In this document: piece by piece, positions 24,952 through 36,743 of the stretch | How positions within the stretch are numbered: the first letter of the stretch is position 1 | How the letters are laid out: each line of letters opens with the position of its first letter | NCBI GenBank assembly: GCA_904063045.1 | Contig: CAJFCJ010000022.1 | Coordinates: 248,001-312,000, forward strand | Direction: 5' to 3' | Length of the DNA stretch: 64,000 nt | From: Dimorphilus gyrociliatus | Lineage: Eukaryota; Annelida; Polychaeta; Dinophilidae | Program-made: the position numbers and the translations under genes | Notes under the pieces: generated by a model | Database searches by the model: none | Told to the model about the DNA's origin: nothing | What the model saw: only the letters and a program-made list of their open reading frames with translations

Positions 24952-25626
24952 ACTTTCTTTTCTCTTGCTCTTTCTCTCTCTCATCTCTTCCCTTCACTTC
25001 TGTTCTCTTAACCCCTAACCATATATATCTCTCCTTCCCTCTTCCCTTCTTGCTCTTTACTTTTCTTTCTTTCTCTTTTTTTCTTTTTATGTAAAAGTAC
25101 AATAAACAGGAAAAGAATAACAACGAAATATTTGTTCAATTAGACCTAATTACGATAACTGATTAATATATACATTCAGTATATATATATAGATTATTTA
25201 TAGTAGTATATTTTATTTTCTTTCGTTCACGACCTGAATGGATACGCTGCTATAACTTCCTCCAATTACTGCAGCAACTGGCTGAGCATCCGACTGCCCG
25301 CAAGAGAAAGAGCGCATTGAAGCTCTTATAAAGTCCATTGACTGTTCCACAGCATAAGTATCTCTGGAGCAGGTGTCTATTATCCTAGCGCCCAAAGTTA
25401 TGTTCGGCAGTAAGTCCTGCTTGTTATTGATCTCTTCCAGAGTAAAGAACATGGCCTCTAGGCGCTGTATGCCTCGTTCTCCCTGAATAGGTCCGCACGG
25501 TGTCCCCGGGTTATCGCTCTTCTTATGAACCGGGAACAGGCCTCCTAAGAAAATATCTCCAGGCAGGTTGGCGATTTGCTGTTGTCCAAGCACCATGCAG
25601 ATTTGCAGGACGAGGAAGAGAAGCAT
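15303..25626 (-). CDS. Metabotropic glutamate receptor (class C GPCR)
   Basis: Synaptic glutamate receptor: Venus-flytrap domain, cysteine-rich domain, 7TM. Coding exons (minus): 25234-25626, 23671-24526, 17274-17638, about 16141-16887, 15481-15673 and 15303-15418; total near 870-885 residues, normal for the family. Exon 1: signal peptide, then [13 protein letters not shown] with the ligand-contacting Arg, and [11 protein letters not shown]. Exon 2: [53 protein letters not shown] and WIASDGWG, so the Ser, Thr, Tyr and Asp contacts for glutamate are in place. Exon 3: nine-cysteine CRD ending SSCYDLP. Exon 4: TM1-TM6. Exon 5: [18 protein letters not shown] and the [14 protein letters not shown] end of TM7. 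Exon 6: short tail ending DSMASL. The CYDLP..MRW junction looks more like group II/III than group I. Two points unsettled: the exon 4 acceptor, and whether exon 5 ends at 15481 or about 25 nt later. Confidence 0.93.
18859..18892. repeat. (GA)n microsatellite
   Basis: Near-perfect AG dinucleotide run with one CG interruption, inside the large glutamate receptor intron. Confidence 0.9.
20256..20345. repeat. TCTG / TTTC / CT simple repeat
   Basis: (TCTG)n core at about 20264-20282, followed by TTTC and CTCTCC units; intronic. Confidence 0.85.
21031..21056. repeat. (GA)n microsatellite
   Basis: AG dinucleotide run, intronic to the glutamate receptor gene. Confidence 0.85.
22148..22177. repeat. 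Perfect 12-bp hairpin with flanking A/T run
   Basis: AAAGACGCCAAA at 22148-22159 and its exact complement TTTGGCGTCTTT at 22166-22177, with a 6-nt loop. On the minus strand, the sense strand of the host intron, the stem runs into a stretch of nine or more T residues. It has five G/C pairs in AT-rich DNA, so it would be a stable RNA stem. Confidence 0.85.
24890..25090. repeat. CT-rich simple repeat
   Basis: (CT)n core at about 24923-24951 with degenerate pyrimidine flanks, in intron 1 of the glutamate receptor gene. Confidence 0.85.
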
Positions 25627-26714
25627 TGACGGTCTTTATTCTTTGCCTATCGATGATCAATGTCGGATTTTTTCGTGTTTTTTGTTTTCGTTTATAGAAC
25701 CGGGAAATGTAAATTGATTAGACGTCGGAAGATCCGCTTGATTCCCTACATCGTCTCCGGAAACTGACTATTTCTATAGTATATTTAGTTATTTTATTTT
25801 AATCTTAATTTCATTAATCGGCTTAAAAGTAAACTTTGCCTTTACAGGGCAATAGTATCTTTTTGATTTTAATACCCATTTGTTTTTGTTCAAATGGATA
25901 AAAGAGATAAATTGATTATTTCTCAGCCAAGATTGTTTTACCTCATCGTCTTGAGGAGAGAGACATTAATTGTTAGGGACCTATATTCTATTAATTACAA
26001 TCTCAGGGGGTTCTTTTCCCCTTTTGCCATTATTTATATACATATTATTTTCCTTTTCTCTACTTTTCATACACCAAAAATGAAAAAGCTAATTTGATCT
26101 ACTTCCGCAAATGTTTTCAAACTTTTTTCCCGCCAAGAACATCAAATATAGAGTAAAAGAGAAGAAGAAAAAACACGTAGCTATCCTTTTTTATTTTTAT
26201 TATTAGTTAATTTAAAAAGAGAAAGTTTGTTTTGTTTTTACTCCTTCGAGAAAAGGCAAAAAGTTCTTCGCTCTGCCTCTCTTGCTCTTATTCTCTTGAT
26301 TTGTCCTTTGCGAATGAGATAAAGTAATTGATTGGCGGACTCTGCTTGTTTTCTACATAGTCTTCCGGAGAGACGGTTCGTTAGACACCTATATTAATTA
26401 TTAGCTTCGTCGTCTCCAAACTAACGCTTAATTTAGACGCGTTTCGAGACCTTATGGTCGTTAGAAGCCCAACGAAGATATTCTAACTGACTAGTTTATA
26501 AATGAGAGAATGACGAGGAACTATAACAAGAAATGTTTAATGTTCCGCGGCTAGAGAACACTCACTTTTGCAGTTTACTCTGTCAATATCTTATTCGACT
26601 CGTACTGCAAATATTGTATAGAAAAAAGTACCAGATGCGGCCTGCTCTACACATGTACACAATTAATGTCTATTCGTAATTAACACGCGAATTATATGAT
26701 AGGAAATATCTTAC

Positions 26715-27070
26715 CTCCGTCAAAGAAAAGCGATAAAAGACGCCTGCGTCTCTGTAGACGGCGCTTTTTTTCGGAATTTCAACAGATCCTTTTCTCTTTC
26801 TCCCGCTCTCCGAGATAATCGATTGGTAAACTATCGAAGATTATCTTAGGCCAAATTTCGATCGTAAAGCGGTTAAGGTGGTAATTTCTTTAATTAATTC
26901 CGATCTCCCCAGTGACGTCCTAAAAGAGACGACGGCTGAATATTCGCAGCAGTCTTCAAGTTTTAATCATTTCTCTCCTTTTATTCCTCTTATTATTCTT
27001 TAAGTTTACGGTTAGCTGCCAACCGCCTTCTCCCTGCGTTCAGATGAACGTCCGCCCGGTAGACGGAGCT
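26715..27070 (-). promoter_or_regulatory. Candidate non-coding first exon and promoter of the glutamate receptor gene
   Basis: A patch richer in GC than its surroundings, about 1.1 kb upstream of the receptor ATG. On the minus strand it ends with a near-consensus splice donor (GACGGAG|GTAAGATAT, exon end at 26715). A matching acceptor (ATCGATAG) lies at about 25654, shortly before the ATG exon. This fits a 5' UTR exon whose transcription start lies within the GC-rich patch. It also contains a cAMP-response-like half site (TGACGTCC) at about 26913. Inference from composition and splice signals; no transcript evidence. Confidence 0.45.
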
Positions 27071-27503
27071 TCTGGCATAATAATAATTCGAATTATAATG
27101 GCTATAAATCGATGACATGTGTAACTTAGACTTACGCTGTTGAATATCAATAAGCGAAGATCTTTTAAGCTTATTTATTGAATTTTATTTACTTTTGTTT
27201 AAAAAAGAGTTGAAAGAAAGTCAAGTTGAAGTAATAAAGAAAGATAAGTCAAGACAAAATTACAGATAACTTAATAATATATATATAAGTTCATCTACTG
27301 CTTTACTTTATTAGATTCGAATATTTCTCTTTTAACAAAAGTAAAACATATTATATTTATTTTACATAACTTGTCAATATTGAACAAGAATAAATAAGAA
27401 TATATTAACATGCTTAATTAGCTGGAACATCAAATATAGATCGTCTTCCAACTATAAATAAATATATACGTTTATGTATGGACCTATTTATATATATATC
27501 TTT

Positions 27504-27532
27504 ATATCTACAAATAGACTATTTATAGATAT
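27504..27532. repeat. 14-bp inverted repeat
   Basis: ATATCTACAAATAG at 27504-27517 faces CTATTTATAGATAT at 27519-27532, one mismatch and a 1-nt centre, within a TA-rich area. Probably a by-product of composition. Confidence 0.6.
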
Positions 27533-29156
27533 ATAGACACATAAATATATATGCATACTGATTATACATAAATAAATAAAGATGGACAACAGCTCTAAAG
27601 GTATGCAAAAATACTCGGAGGAATTGAGATATATGTTAATGTTTGTAGATTACAAACGATATATTTATAGGGTTTTATATTTATTAGTTAATTAGTTTAT
27701 TTATTATGTTAACTTTATAGTTCAATTTAAACAAGACCACACCTTCTGCCTACTATGTGCGCGTATATTACTATCTACTAGCACTTTTTAGCACGTGAGT
27801 TCTTGTATACTGTATATACACAGATTCATGTATTACCTCTCTGAGTAGATAGAACATATGGCTAGCTATGTTTTTATAGAAATTTTTTTCCGTCTATTCG
27901 CTTTTAATTTTGCTATGTAAATGACTTTAAAAGTAGTTTTTAATTATTTTTAATTACATAGTTAGTCAAGTAATAATAGTAAAAATAAGAAAAATAGAAA
28001 ATACATTACATGTCACAAATATAATATGATATTTATAGTAAATTTTTGTTTTTTTCTTCCCTTATCGTACTGGATATTTCTAGACAAGAAACGGAAGTAA
28101 AAACAATCACACAAACATAGAATTATAATGTTCGTCCTCTATTTCGTAAATTAGTTAGCTTTTATGTTTTTTTTCATCTAACTAGGAGCGTCTCTCTCTA
28201 GATACTTTCATTCAAAAAGGGATATAGGCAATTATACGGAAATAGACTACGCTATAAGGTCGGTGGAGCAATTAGCGCCATCAATGGTCGTCAGTCAGCT
28301 TGTATACTTTTTTCATAGCCAAAAATAATAGCTATGTTGTATATTAAATTGACAGAAAATAGCGCTTTTGCTACTTTACTTGGAGAATTAAAGTAAGAAA
28401 AACATAAATGTTTTTCCAACGAGTATTTCTATTTTTTTTAGTGAAAAATCCAACACCTCTTCGCCATTTCCTGTCTTTGCGTATACATTTCTTCTATCTC
28501 TACGTCTTTTCAGCTCCTTCATCTCCGTCTAGCCCTTGCTCCCCCATACCCCTCTCTTTCCCATACAGTATATATATATATACATATACTTATTTATTCT
28601 CTTTTCTTCTTCTTTCACTGTCTGCTCTTTTCTAATTTCTTTCTTAAACTTCAGAAAATCTAACAAAAGGACGTTTAGACGTCTACCAAAGATTATTTAT
28701 TTTGTCAATCCTTTTACATTTTTGTCACGTAAGACTACTCAGTATTGAAATTCTGTTTAATCAGTGTAAAAATGGTAGCAGGGGAGTCGTAAAAATTTCT
28801 TTAGTTTTTCTATTGTTCACTAATGAGTGAGTTTCAGATGGCGCTGTTTGGCCAAGACATGATGTGATTAATGACATGCTCTGTTAGAAACGGATAGTCA
28901 TAATCAATGAAGGGAAGTGTTTACAACGCAACTTTGCTAAACATGAGAACACAAGTAGTTATATTAAGAAAAATTTTAAAAATTGACGATTAGCAATCAG
29001 AGTCTGTCAAGTTTATAGCAATTTTCCTCTCTCTACTTCTTCGAGTATGTATGAATTTTATATAGGTCTAATTTATGAAAGAGAAAGTTGATGGCTATTG
29101 ACAATTCATTTTCGAAAAAGTGGAAAGAGAGAAGAAGTGAGACAGATATATAGATG

Positions 29157-29262
29157 GAAAGTTAGGTAGGTAGTTAGATAGATAGATAGAGGTGGGTGAT
29201 TGGATGGATAGACAGATAGATCGATAAATAGATAGAAAAAAGGGAGAGAGAGAGAGAGAGAA
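29157..29262. repeat. TAGG / GATA / GA simple repeat
   Basis: Degenerate tetranucleotide units (TAGG, TAGA, GGAT, ATAGACAGATAGATC) that run into a (GA)n core at about 29245-29262. Confidence 0.8.
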
Positions 29263-29900
29263 AGATAAGAGCTGAAGGTGGAGAAAGGAAAAACAAGAGT
29301 ATTTGCGGAGTTCCACTATGAGAATTTATTAAGATAAAAAATTCCATTATGTTTGTTAAGGTAATAATTGACTTTTTTAAGGCAAGAAGATTTAACTAGA
29401 TAAATTTAAAAAAAAAATAACTGGTCTCTTCTAAATAAGATTAAAATTTGTAAAATAAGTTTCTTTTACAAGTGAAGAAATGGATAAGGACAATCGTTTG
29501 GTAGGTCGAAAATATACTCGTTACCGTCCTGTATATCATTGACATTATACACTTGAAATTGATATAATTCTAGAACTAATTTTCAGGTCATACTTGTTGG
29601 TCAATCAGACAAACTTTTTAGACAATTTGATCCAATTTATAAAGATATCGGACAGTAGCAAATCTAGTAAAAACATCCGAGTCTATGTGTGCATAAAGGG
29701 CGTGGGATAAAAAATCAGACTGAGAGTGAGAGAGAGAGAGTAGATATTGAGAAAAGAGAGGGTGAAAAAGAGGAATTTCATATCTTCGTATATTTTAATT
29801 AATAGTTGATTGGAGTTGTATGAAATGGTACTTGGAAATTTCTTTAAATCAATGTCACGCATTTATTTAAATAGTTGTTTCCTCGACATTAATTTATATG

Positions 29901-29923
29901 TATATATATATATATATATATAT
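29901..29923. repeat. (TA)n microsatellite
   Basis: Alternating TA run of about 23 nt. Confidence 0.8.
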
Positions 29924-32689
29924 TTTATCCAAATGTGATAGAAAATCGGTAATATAAAATATTAAGCGAGACTTTATAAATGAATATCGGAATTCAATTT
30001 ATCCGCTCTCCATTTTCTAGATAGTGGAATAAAGAATAACAGGCCCATGGCGCAACTACAGATTGGTCGCCTGAACCGATCCATATATAACTAGGCCTAT
30101 AATATTACAATTAACAAAATATGATACCGTGTGAAGCGTTTTCAAAATAGTTTGCCATTTTTATTATAAACAAACCTTGGAGCGAATTCTCATAAAAAAA
30201 AAGTTTCTTAATTTTTGCTGACTATTAAAAAAAGAGGAAAAAGAGTGAAATATTGAGTGGGAGGGTTATATAGTAAAGTTGGGAAAGAGAAGCTCTCTCT
30301 CTCTTGTATATATATAGCGTATATGCATATAATAATACTGTACAAACGACATATATAGTATTTATGTCCAATGTTCACCAATATTCTAACAGGAAGTTTA
30401 AAGAAATAATCTAAACTTTTTACTATAAAAAGCCACTATCTATTGCATAAGAATAGACTCAGCAATCTTAAGTCATCTTTGCTGTCAATCACATTCTATC
30501 CTATTTCTCACATTGTTTGAAGGACATATTGAACGTTTTCTCCTCTTCAACTCAGTTTAATGTTTGCGTGTTCAATTCTATCCAAATTACTAAATCGTTT
30601 TTAAGGATTAAGGTTCAAGTTGGGTTAATTATAGCATTTGAGCTTATTATTTTGCCACTAGTCTATTATCCACAAGTTTTAGAACAAAAAATCCATAGAG
30701 AAAGAGCAAATTATAGGGATAAAAGTGTATATAAAAAAACTCTTTCTCTATGCCTTTCCTCTCCCTTCTTCTTTATTTTTATCTTCATCTTCTTTTCATC
30801 TAACTTTAGTATTTTTGGTTAGCTGTATTCAAAAATTCATAATATTTTGCGAATCATAGAAATTCGTGTTGGAAATCAACAAAAGTCATTCCCTGCTGTT
30901 TAAAAAGTAAAGTAGACTGTATAAACGACTCTATGATATTGAAAATCTATTTCTGCGTTTGTTTATTGATACACTAAGACTAGAAAGAAAAAAAAAAACA
31001 ATTTTTTTTGCGCAATCGAGAAGAATGACTGTTCAAGCAGTAAATATCTTTCATTTTTAACGTTCAAATAAGAGACTCATTCAAAAAATGCACACACTTT
31101 TAGTAAGATGCGAGAACAAATGTTCGTATTGAATATTGCGGGAAGAAGAGAAAGAATAAGAATAATAATATAAAAGAAATACACAAGATGGAATTAAATC
31201 GAATGGAAGACATATTCCTTGTGTGCGTATTGGGTATTCTAGAATCATTATACATTTTAAATTCTCAAATGACAATAATTAGTTTTTACAAATTAGACAA
31301 ACTAGTTTCAGGCCCTGTGGAATGTATACTTTTACAAATAGCAAAATAATGTTTAATAATAATAATAGTCTTTTGATTAAGAAACTCGATTAAGTGTTAT
31401 TAAAGAGTTATTTTTATTTATTACGTTTGTCAACTTGTCTCGTATAGATAGAGGTTGACGGAGTGTAACTGGAGAGGGAGGAGAAACACGAGCAGGACGA
31501 CCCTGGCTGCAGGCTGGATGACTCAATTGTCAAAACCTAAATTTGCTTAAAATAACTTTCACAGTACTTGCGCTCAACCGAGCATAGTTATTTTAACGCT
31601 GGAGATGCCTCCTCTCAATAACCCTACTGTGATGTTTTCCTTGAGCGACGAATTCAATTTCTCTCTAAGTGCACCATAATGATTAGGATCGATCGTCAAC
31701 TTTTATCCATCACTACGTAATCAAACAATGTGATGCTCTCATTTTAGACATTTCTTCCTTGATAGAAGAACTCTGGTTCAAAATAAGGTAGGACCTAATT
31801 GGGCGTCTTTTCAAAAGGCTTATTCCACTTTTTTACAATTTACTTATGCGTTTGTTTTACAACTTATTAATAATTTACAATACAATAAACATCTAAATTA
31901 GAAAAGCTGTCAAAGGAAGAGATTCTTCTCTGGTTTTACGACTTTTGCTTAGTTTGCACCTTCTAGAACTAGTCTTAGTTCAACAATCGAACGTGCTGGT
32001 TACAAAAGAAGTAAAATATCTTGGGGGATAGAAAATTCTGTTACTGATAGTATTCTACGAAACAAAAACTACAATGGAAATAAAAGAAAATAAAGATTTA
32101 GAGAACGAAGAACATCTTGAAAAACGTTTTTAAATTCATAATTAATATCCATTTAGATAATTTTCTGATTACAAACATGCTATACTGTATAATTGATTCT
32201 CTAACTATTTCAGGGTCCCTCCTTATCCTTCTTTATACGCTTTACTTTTTCAATAATGATAACAGAACTAAATTATTCGCCAATAGCCTTGAATTTAACT
32301 CTTAACCAACACTTTTTAGGGTGTTTATTAATCGATTCTGGATATGATCATTATTCTTTCCACTCTTAATGAGAATATTTGCTAGCTACTGATCATCAGT
32401 CGCTATTGTTAATGTTTGCATAAATTAACTGCTTTGTAGAATCCTTATTTGGTTTAAAGCTATTTTTTCAAACAAAACTCTTGTCAATTGTATAACTGAA
32501 ATTATTTATCAATTTTTTAATTAAATCTTTGTCACCAAATGTGGACAATATAGGCTTATCAGTATGCAGTGAGGATAATATCATCCATTACAGGATACTT
32601 TTAATGAGTGTATTAAAAAGTTAGTGCATTTTATTTGACGTCTAACCCCGTTAAATTGTCATTAGTAAAGGTTTGAAGGGAGGTGGGAA

Positions 32690-32743
32690 GGAGAGATACA
32701 GAGAGACAAACAGAGAGGGAGAGAGAGATAGATATAGAGATAA

Positions 32744-32780
<37 letters not shown>

Positions 32781-32815
32781 GAGGGAGAGAGTAGCAGGCA
32801 GACAGACAGAAAGAG
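32690..32815. repeat. GA / GATA / GACA microsatellite
   Basis: Core (GATA)n at about 32744-32781, nine or more units, flanked by GA and CAGACAGA units. Confidence 0.9.
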
Positions 32816-35099
32816 AGTTTAGAAACGTGAAAGTTTGTAAGGGATTTTAATTATTCCATCCCATAATCCTTCCCCTGTCTTAATCTGTTTTTGAAAGTTT
32901 TCGGCCCATCAGATGGCACTACTGTCCTGTAAGACTACGTTGTAAAATCAAAAACAAGTAATAACAACAATTAAAATAATGAAACCATGTAATTGCATGT
33001 AATAATCTCTTTACCCTTAAAATGATAGTAAGAATAGCATGGTTATTTTTTAGCATTACGCCTTTCAAATACCTAAATGTTGCCTTTAATGTTACCTTTG
33101 ACGGATACAAAACAGCTGATATACGTAAAACCAATTCACAAATATTTCGTATTTTCTCCAGATGAACTTATTTATTTATTGTATGAAAAATTCAGGAAAA
33201 AAGTATACATCTTAATAAAGAAAGACTCTATTTCATTCCACCTTTTATAGCACGAAGAACGAATCCGAGGAAGTGCAATCCAATAGTCTTTAGTATTATT
33301 TATCATCAATCTTTTTGTTATCATTGTTATCATTCAATTTCTTGGAAATTTATTTTAAGAACTTAAGAAGGGAACCCTGTTCAATTAAAAAGAAATAAAA
33401 GCTAGAAAGATGGCAAAAACGAGAATATTTTAGACATGGAAAAACTTATAAATTTATGTATAAAACAAATAGTCTGATCATTAAGCGTATAAAGCATTTA
33501 TGTGTTATTATATGCAGTTTATATCGTAGTATTTTCAATCCTTAGAATTACTGCTAAATTCGACATTTTTTTGATTCTTATAAGTTTATAAGGAGATTAT
33601 TTTCGTTGTTAGATGTTCAATTTAGAAAGTCTTAAACAAGCTTTTATTAATAATGGTCATTATAGATATTCTGAAGATTATAATAGATATATTGTAGATG
33701 TACAATGTAAACAAAACAAGCTATCTTAATATATGCCATTGGAAATCGTACTAGTTAATAGTTTCCGGTAGTTGGTATATTACTCTATTCAATCGGTTTG
33801 GAGCATCTGCTGCCGAATCAGCTATATTATTTATAATTAATGCTTTCTTATTTATATTAAATGTCTCTCCTTTCGTTTGTTAGTTGCCCGGTCTGTGTAT
33901 ACTAACATATGTATATATGTATTTTGTTTTTGTAGCTCTAAGATATGAAGCATTATCGTGAACTAGAATAAAGTCCTCTTCAAGCTGAGCTTAAGTTATA
34001 GATAGGAAATGGCTTTCTGAGAGTGTGATATACTACTCTAAATCCATCCTATTATCTACTGCTGCTAAATAAATTCACATATACTTTTCATCAAGGTATT
34101 AGAATAACCCCTGCAAAACTTGCATTAAGAAAATCTGTCATCCGTTGTGTAATATAGAACTATTTCGATAGTCATATTCCTAATATTCGTCTGTGAATAT
34201 TATATTGGGCGAGGACTGGTACTCATGGAAATTGTATGCAAATTTTTTCCTATCATCAATTTTTTTAGTGTCGGTTTCTAGTTCATTATTTTTATTCTTT
34301 TTGTTGGCTTTTGTCTTTTGGGACGTCTTTAAATGATTTTTACGCCCTCTTTCTAGATATTTTCTTCCTTACTGCGATGTTAGTTAGGAGACGAATAATG
34401 CTCATCTGTTAATAGTACAGCTTACCAGAGAAATTTTACACTCTTACTTTAATTTTGAGATAATGCCATGCTGTCTTTGCAGTCCTCCTGTTAAGTATCA
34501 AGGTATAAAAAACAACTCTTTTCTCTATTAGTTTTAATTTTTATTTTTCCTTCCTCAGAAAGAAGACCTCTTGCTTCTCTATAGTGATTAAACATACATA
34601 ATTAGATGAATAGCCAAAATTTCACTCCTCTTGTATAGAAGAAAAAGTCTATGGAAGTGTAATGTTCACAATACAAAATGTGGTTTATTGGTAAATTGAC
34701 TAATTCAGCTATACAACATATACGTTTACTATACATTCATAACGAAACCTTACAGTTTGACTGTTTTATAATTGTATAAACCGATAGAGTTTCCGTAATC
34801 AAATGAATAGTTGTTGTTTTTTTTCGTTCTCCTCTCAAATGAATATGTATTATGATAATTTTTCTCAAAGATTTGCACAATTATAAAAGTCAAGTGCGCC
34901 ATAAAGTTACATAGAGAAGGACAGGTATAAGCGAAACAGTAAAGAGTGGAAATAGAAGAATAAGAAAGAAAGAAAAAGAGAGGAAGAGTGAGTGAGTTAG
35001 TGAGTGAACGAAAAAGATAAAGATACGGAAAGAGATACTGGAGATATTAACTATATTATTACACATAAATTATATTATCTTTGCGATTTATTTGCTATC

Positions 35100-35965
35100 A
35101 TGGCTTCGTTTAATTTAAAAGAGTGGATTCCATTTATTGTAGTTATGTGTTTGTATGTTCTTCAAATTTATTAATTATCAAACTGTATCCGTTCAAAAAC
35201 AAAACAGGAATACTGACTAATTATTTTATAAAGATTTTGGCATTTACAGACCTTTTAACTTGCGGGTTTGCAGTTCCAGTTACAGCTTGTTTGGACATGG
35301 GTTTACTCAGAGACAGAGTCAGCTGTAAATTATGTATGAGTATAACGTATGGGTTTGTGTCTTTTTCGTTCCTTACTTTTGGCTCTATTTCTGTAGAGCG
35401 TTGGTTTTCTATTTATAGACCTCATATGCTGACTAAAAAGCACATTGGCGGATTAACTACAATTGCTTTAATTCTTTCGTTAGTGGCAGCTTTTCTAACG
35501 GCTCTTTACTTTGATATAAAAAATGAAAATTCGGAAAATAAAAGATGTAGATTTACACATGGTCATGGTCGAATTGTAGTTGGAATAATTTTCTCTATAT
35601 TTTTCGTTGCTGTGGTTCTTATTATCATCATTTGCTATACAACCATATTTATAGCAACCACTTCAAGGCTTAGGTGTATTAATAAAGTTATGATAGAAGG
35701 TATAAGATCAACAACGTCTAAAATTCAAACAAGATATGCTATTATGTTAATGGGTGTAACAGTGATCTTTCTCCTCTCCTGGATACCTTACTGGCTGGAA
35801 TTTTTTGGAGCAATAAGAAAATATCCTATTTTAAATAGTATTATTTTTATTGAAAACTGTACAAATTGCTTTGTATACTTAGTGTTTCTCAAAACTTATC
35901 GTTTAAATACTAAAAAGTATACGAAATCTATTGGGAAAAAACTGTTCTTTTGTCGAGATAATTAA
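35100..35965 (+). pseudogene. Class A GPCR with a frameshift in TM1
   Basis: Receptor related to the intact gene at 36744-37700. From about 35123 one open frame covers the end of TM1 (SSNLLIIK), TM2 (AFTDLLTCGFAVPV), TM3 ending SVERW, TM5, TM6 (FLLSWIPYWLE) and TM7 (ENCTNCFVYLVF), stop at 35965. It has no ATG before the end of TM2. The only plausible start, ATG 35100-35102, gives MASFNLKEWIPFI, which aligns with LDLKFWTPLI just before TM1 of the paralogue. That frame stops about 70 nt later, inside TM1. So the start and body lie in different frames: a net length difference of 13 nt against the paralogue between about 35130 and 35170. Either a young pseudogene or a sequence error; the rest of the frame is intact. 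An alternative is an upstream exon joined at about 35141 (TTTATTGTAG), but I see no such exon. Confidence 0.7.
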
Positions 35966-36743
35966 AGATTAAAAATGATTTACCAATTTTTGTCGTGATA
36001 TTGATATCTATCAATATAACTGTAAATACATACTAATATATTCTTCCATGTACTGTATATTCTTATATAATGTATATACTTCAAGAGACATTCTTGATTG
36101 ATTAATTTTTTCCAGTGCAAAAGTCAAAAAAGAACAATTCAATACTTTTACCAGAGATAAAAGAAAAAAATATGAGCTCCTTCATTCAACGTTATTCCAT
36201 CCTTTGTAGATATATTCTTTAATATCATCTCTCTCTAATGATAATAAGAATAATAATAAATTCAATAGTTTCCTTTGTCTCTAAATGTAACATACCAGAT
36301 TGTTTTTTACAATATATTGGTTTTATAAGGAGTTAGATTATAAAATGATCTAGGGTTACGTAAACTTAGAGAATATATCTATTTCTTTTTATTTGATGTA
36401 TTGTAATAAGATGAGAAAGATAATGACATCCGAAGGTTGTCTTTGAGAAAAATATAGATTTTATTGTATTGCTCTTAATGGATATTTCAAAACTTGTTGT
36501 TCGATTATATTCAACTCTAAGAAATCTTTGAAATATAACAAAAACTATTATATTTTAGTCCATTACTATTGCGATTTATCATCATTGGATGTGAAAGAGA
36601 TGCTTTTCCTTTACCATTATATAATCAATTCATCGATTTGTAGTAGTCTTTTATAACCTATCGTTTAAGTGAAGAGAAATTACTCTTTCAAGAGAGTTAG
36701 AATTGAAAATACACACTATTTCTTTCCCTTTAGGATTTGTAAA
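35966..36743. other. Spacer between tandem GPCRs
   Basis: About 780 nt, AT-rich. Just before the next ATG is a splice-acceptor-like sequence (TTTCCCTTTAG, 36722-36733), so the downstream receptor may have a 5' UTR intron. Nothing coding seen. Confidence 0.5.

Larger units (their letters stand above)
27071..35099. other. Long AT-rich intergenic region
   Basis: About 8 kb with no recognisable gene on either strand. It contains microsatellites (29.15-29.26, 29.90, 32.74 kb), an inverted repeat at 27504-27532, and several TATACAGTATA-type motifs. An open frame of about 100 codons near 30.5-30.8 kb is hydrophobic and low-complexity at its end; I do not support it as a gene. Confidence 0.55.

Noticed and set aside
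30517-30822. About 100-codon hydrophobic frame
   Set aside because: Ends in a Phe/Ile low-complexity run; no ATG context, family match or conserved motif visible.
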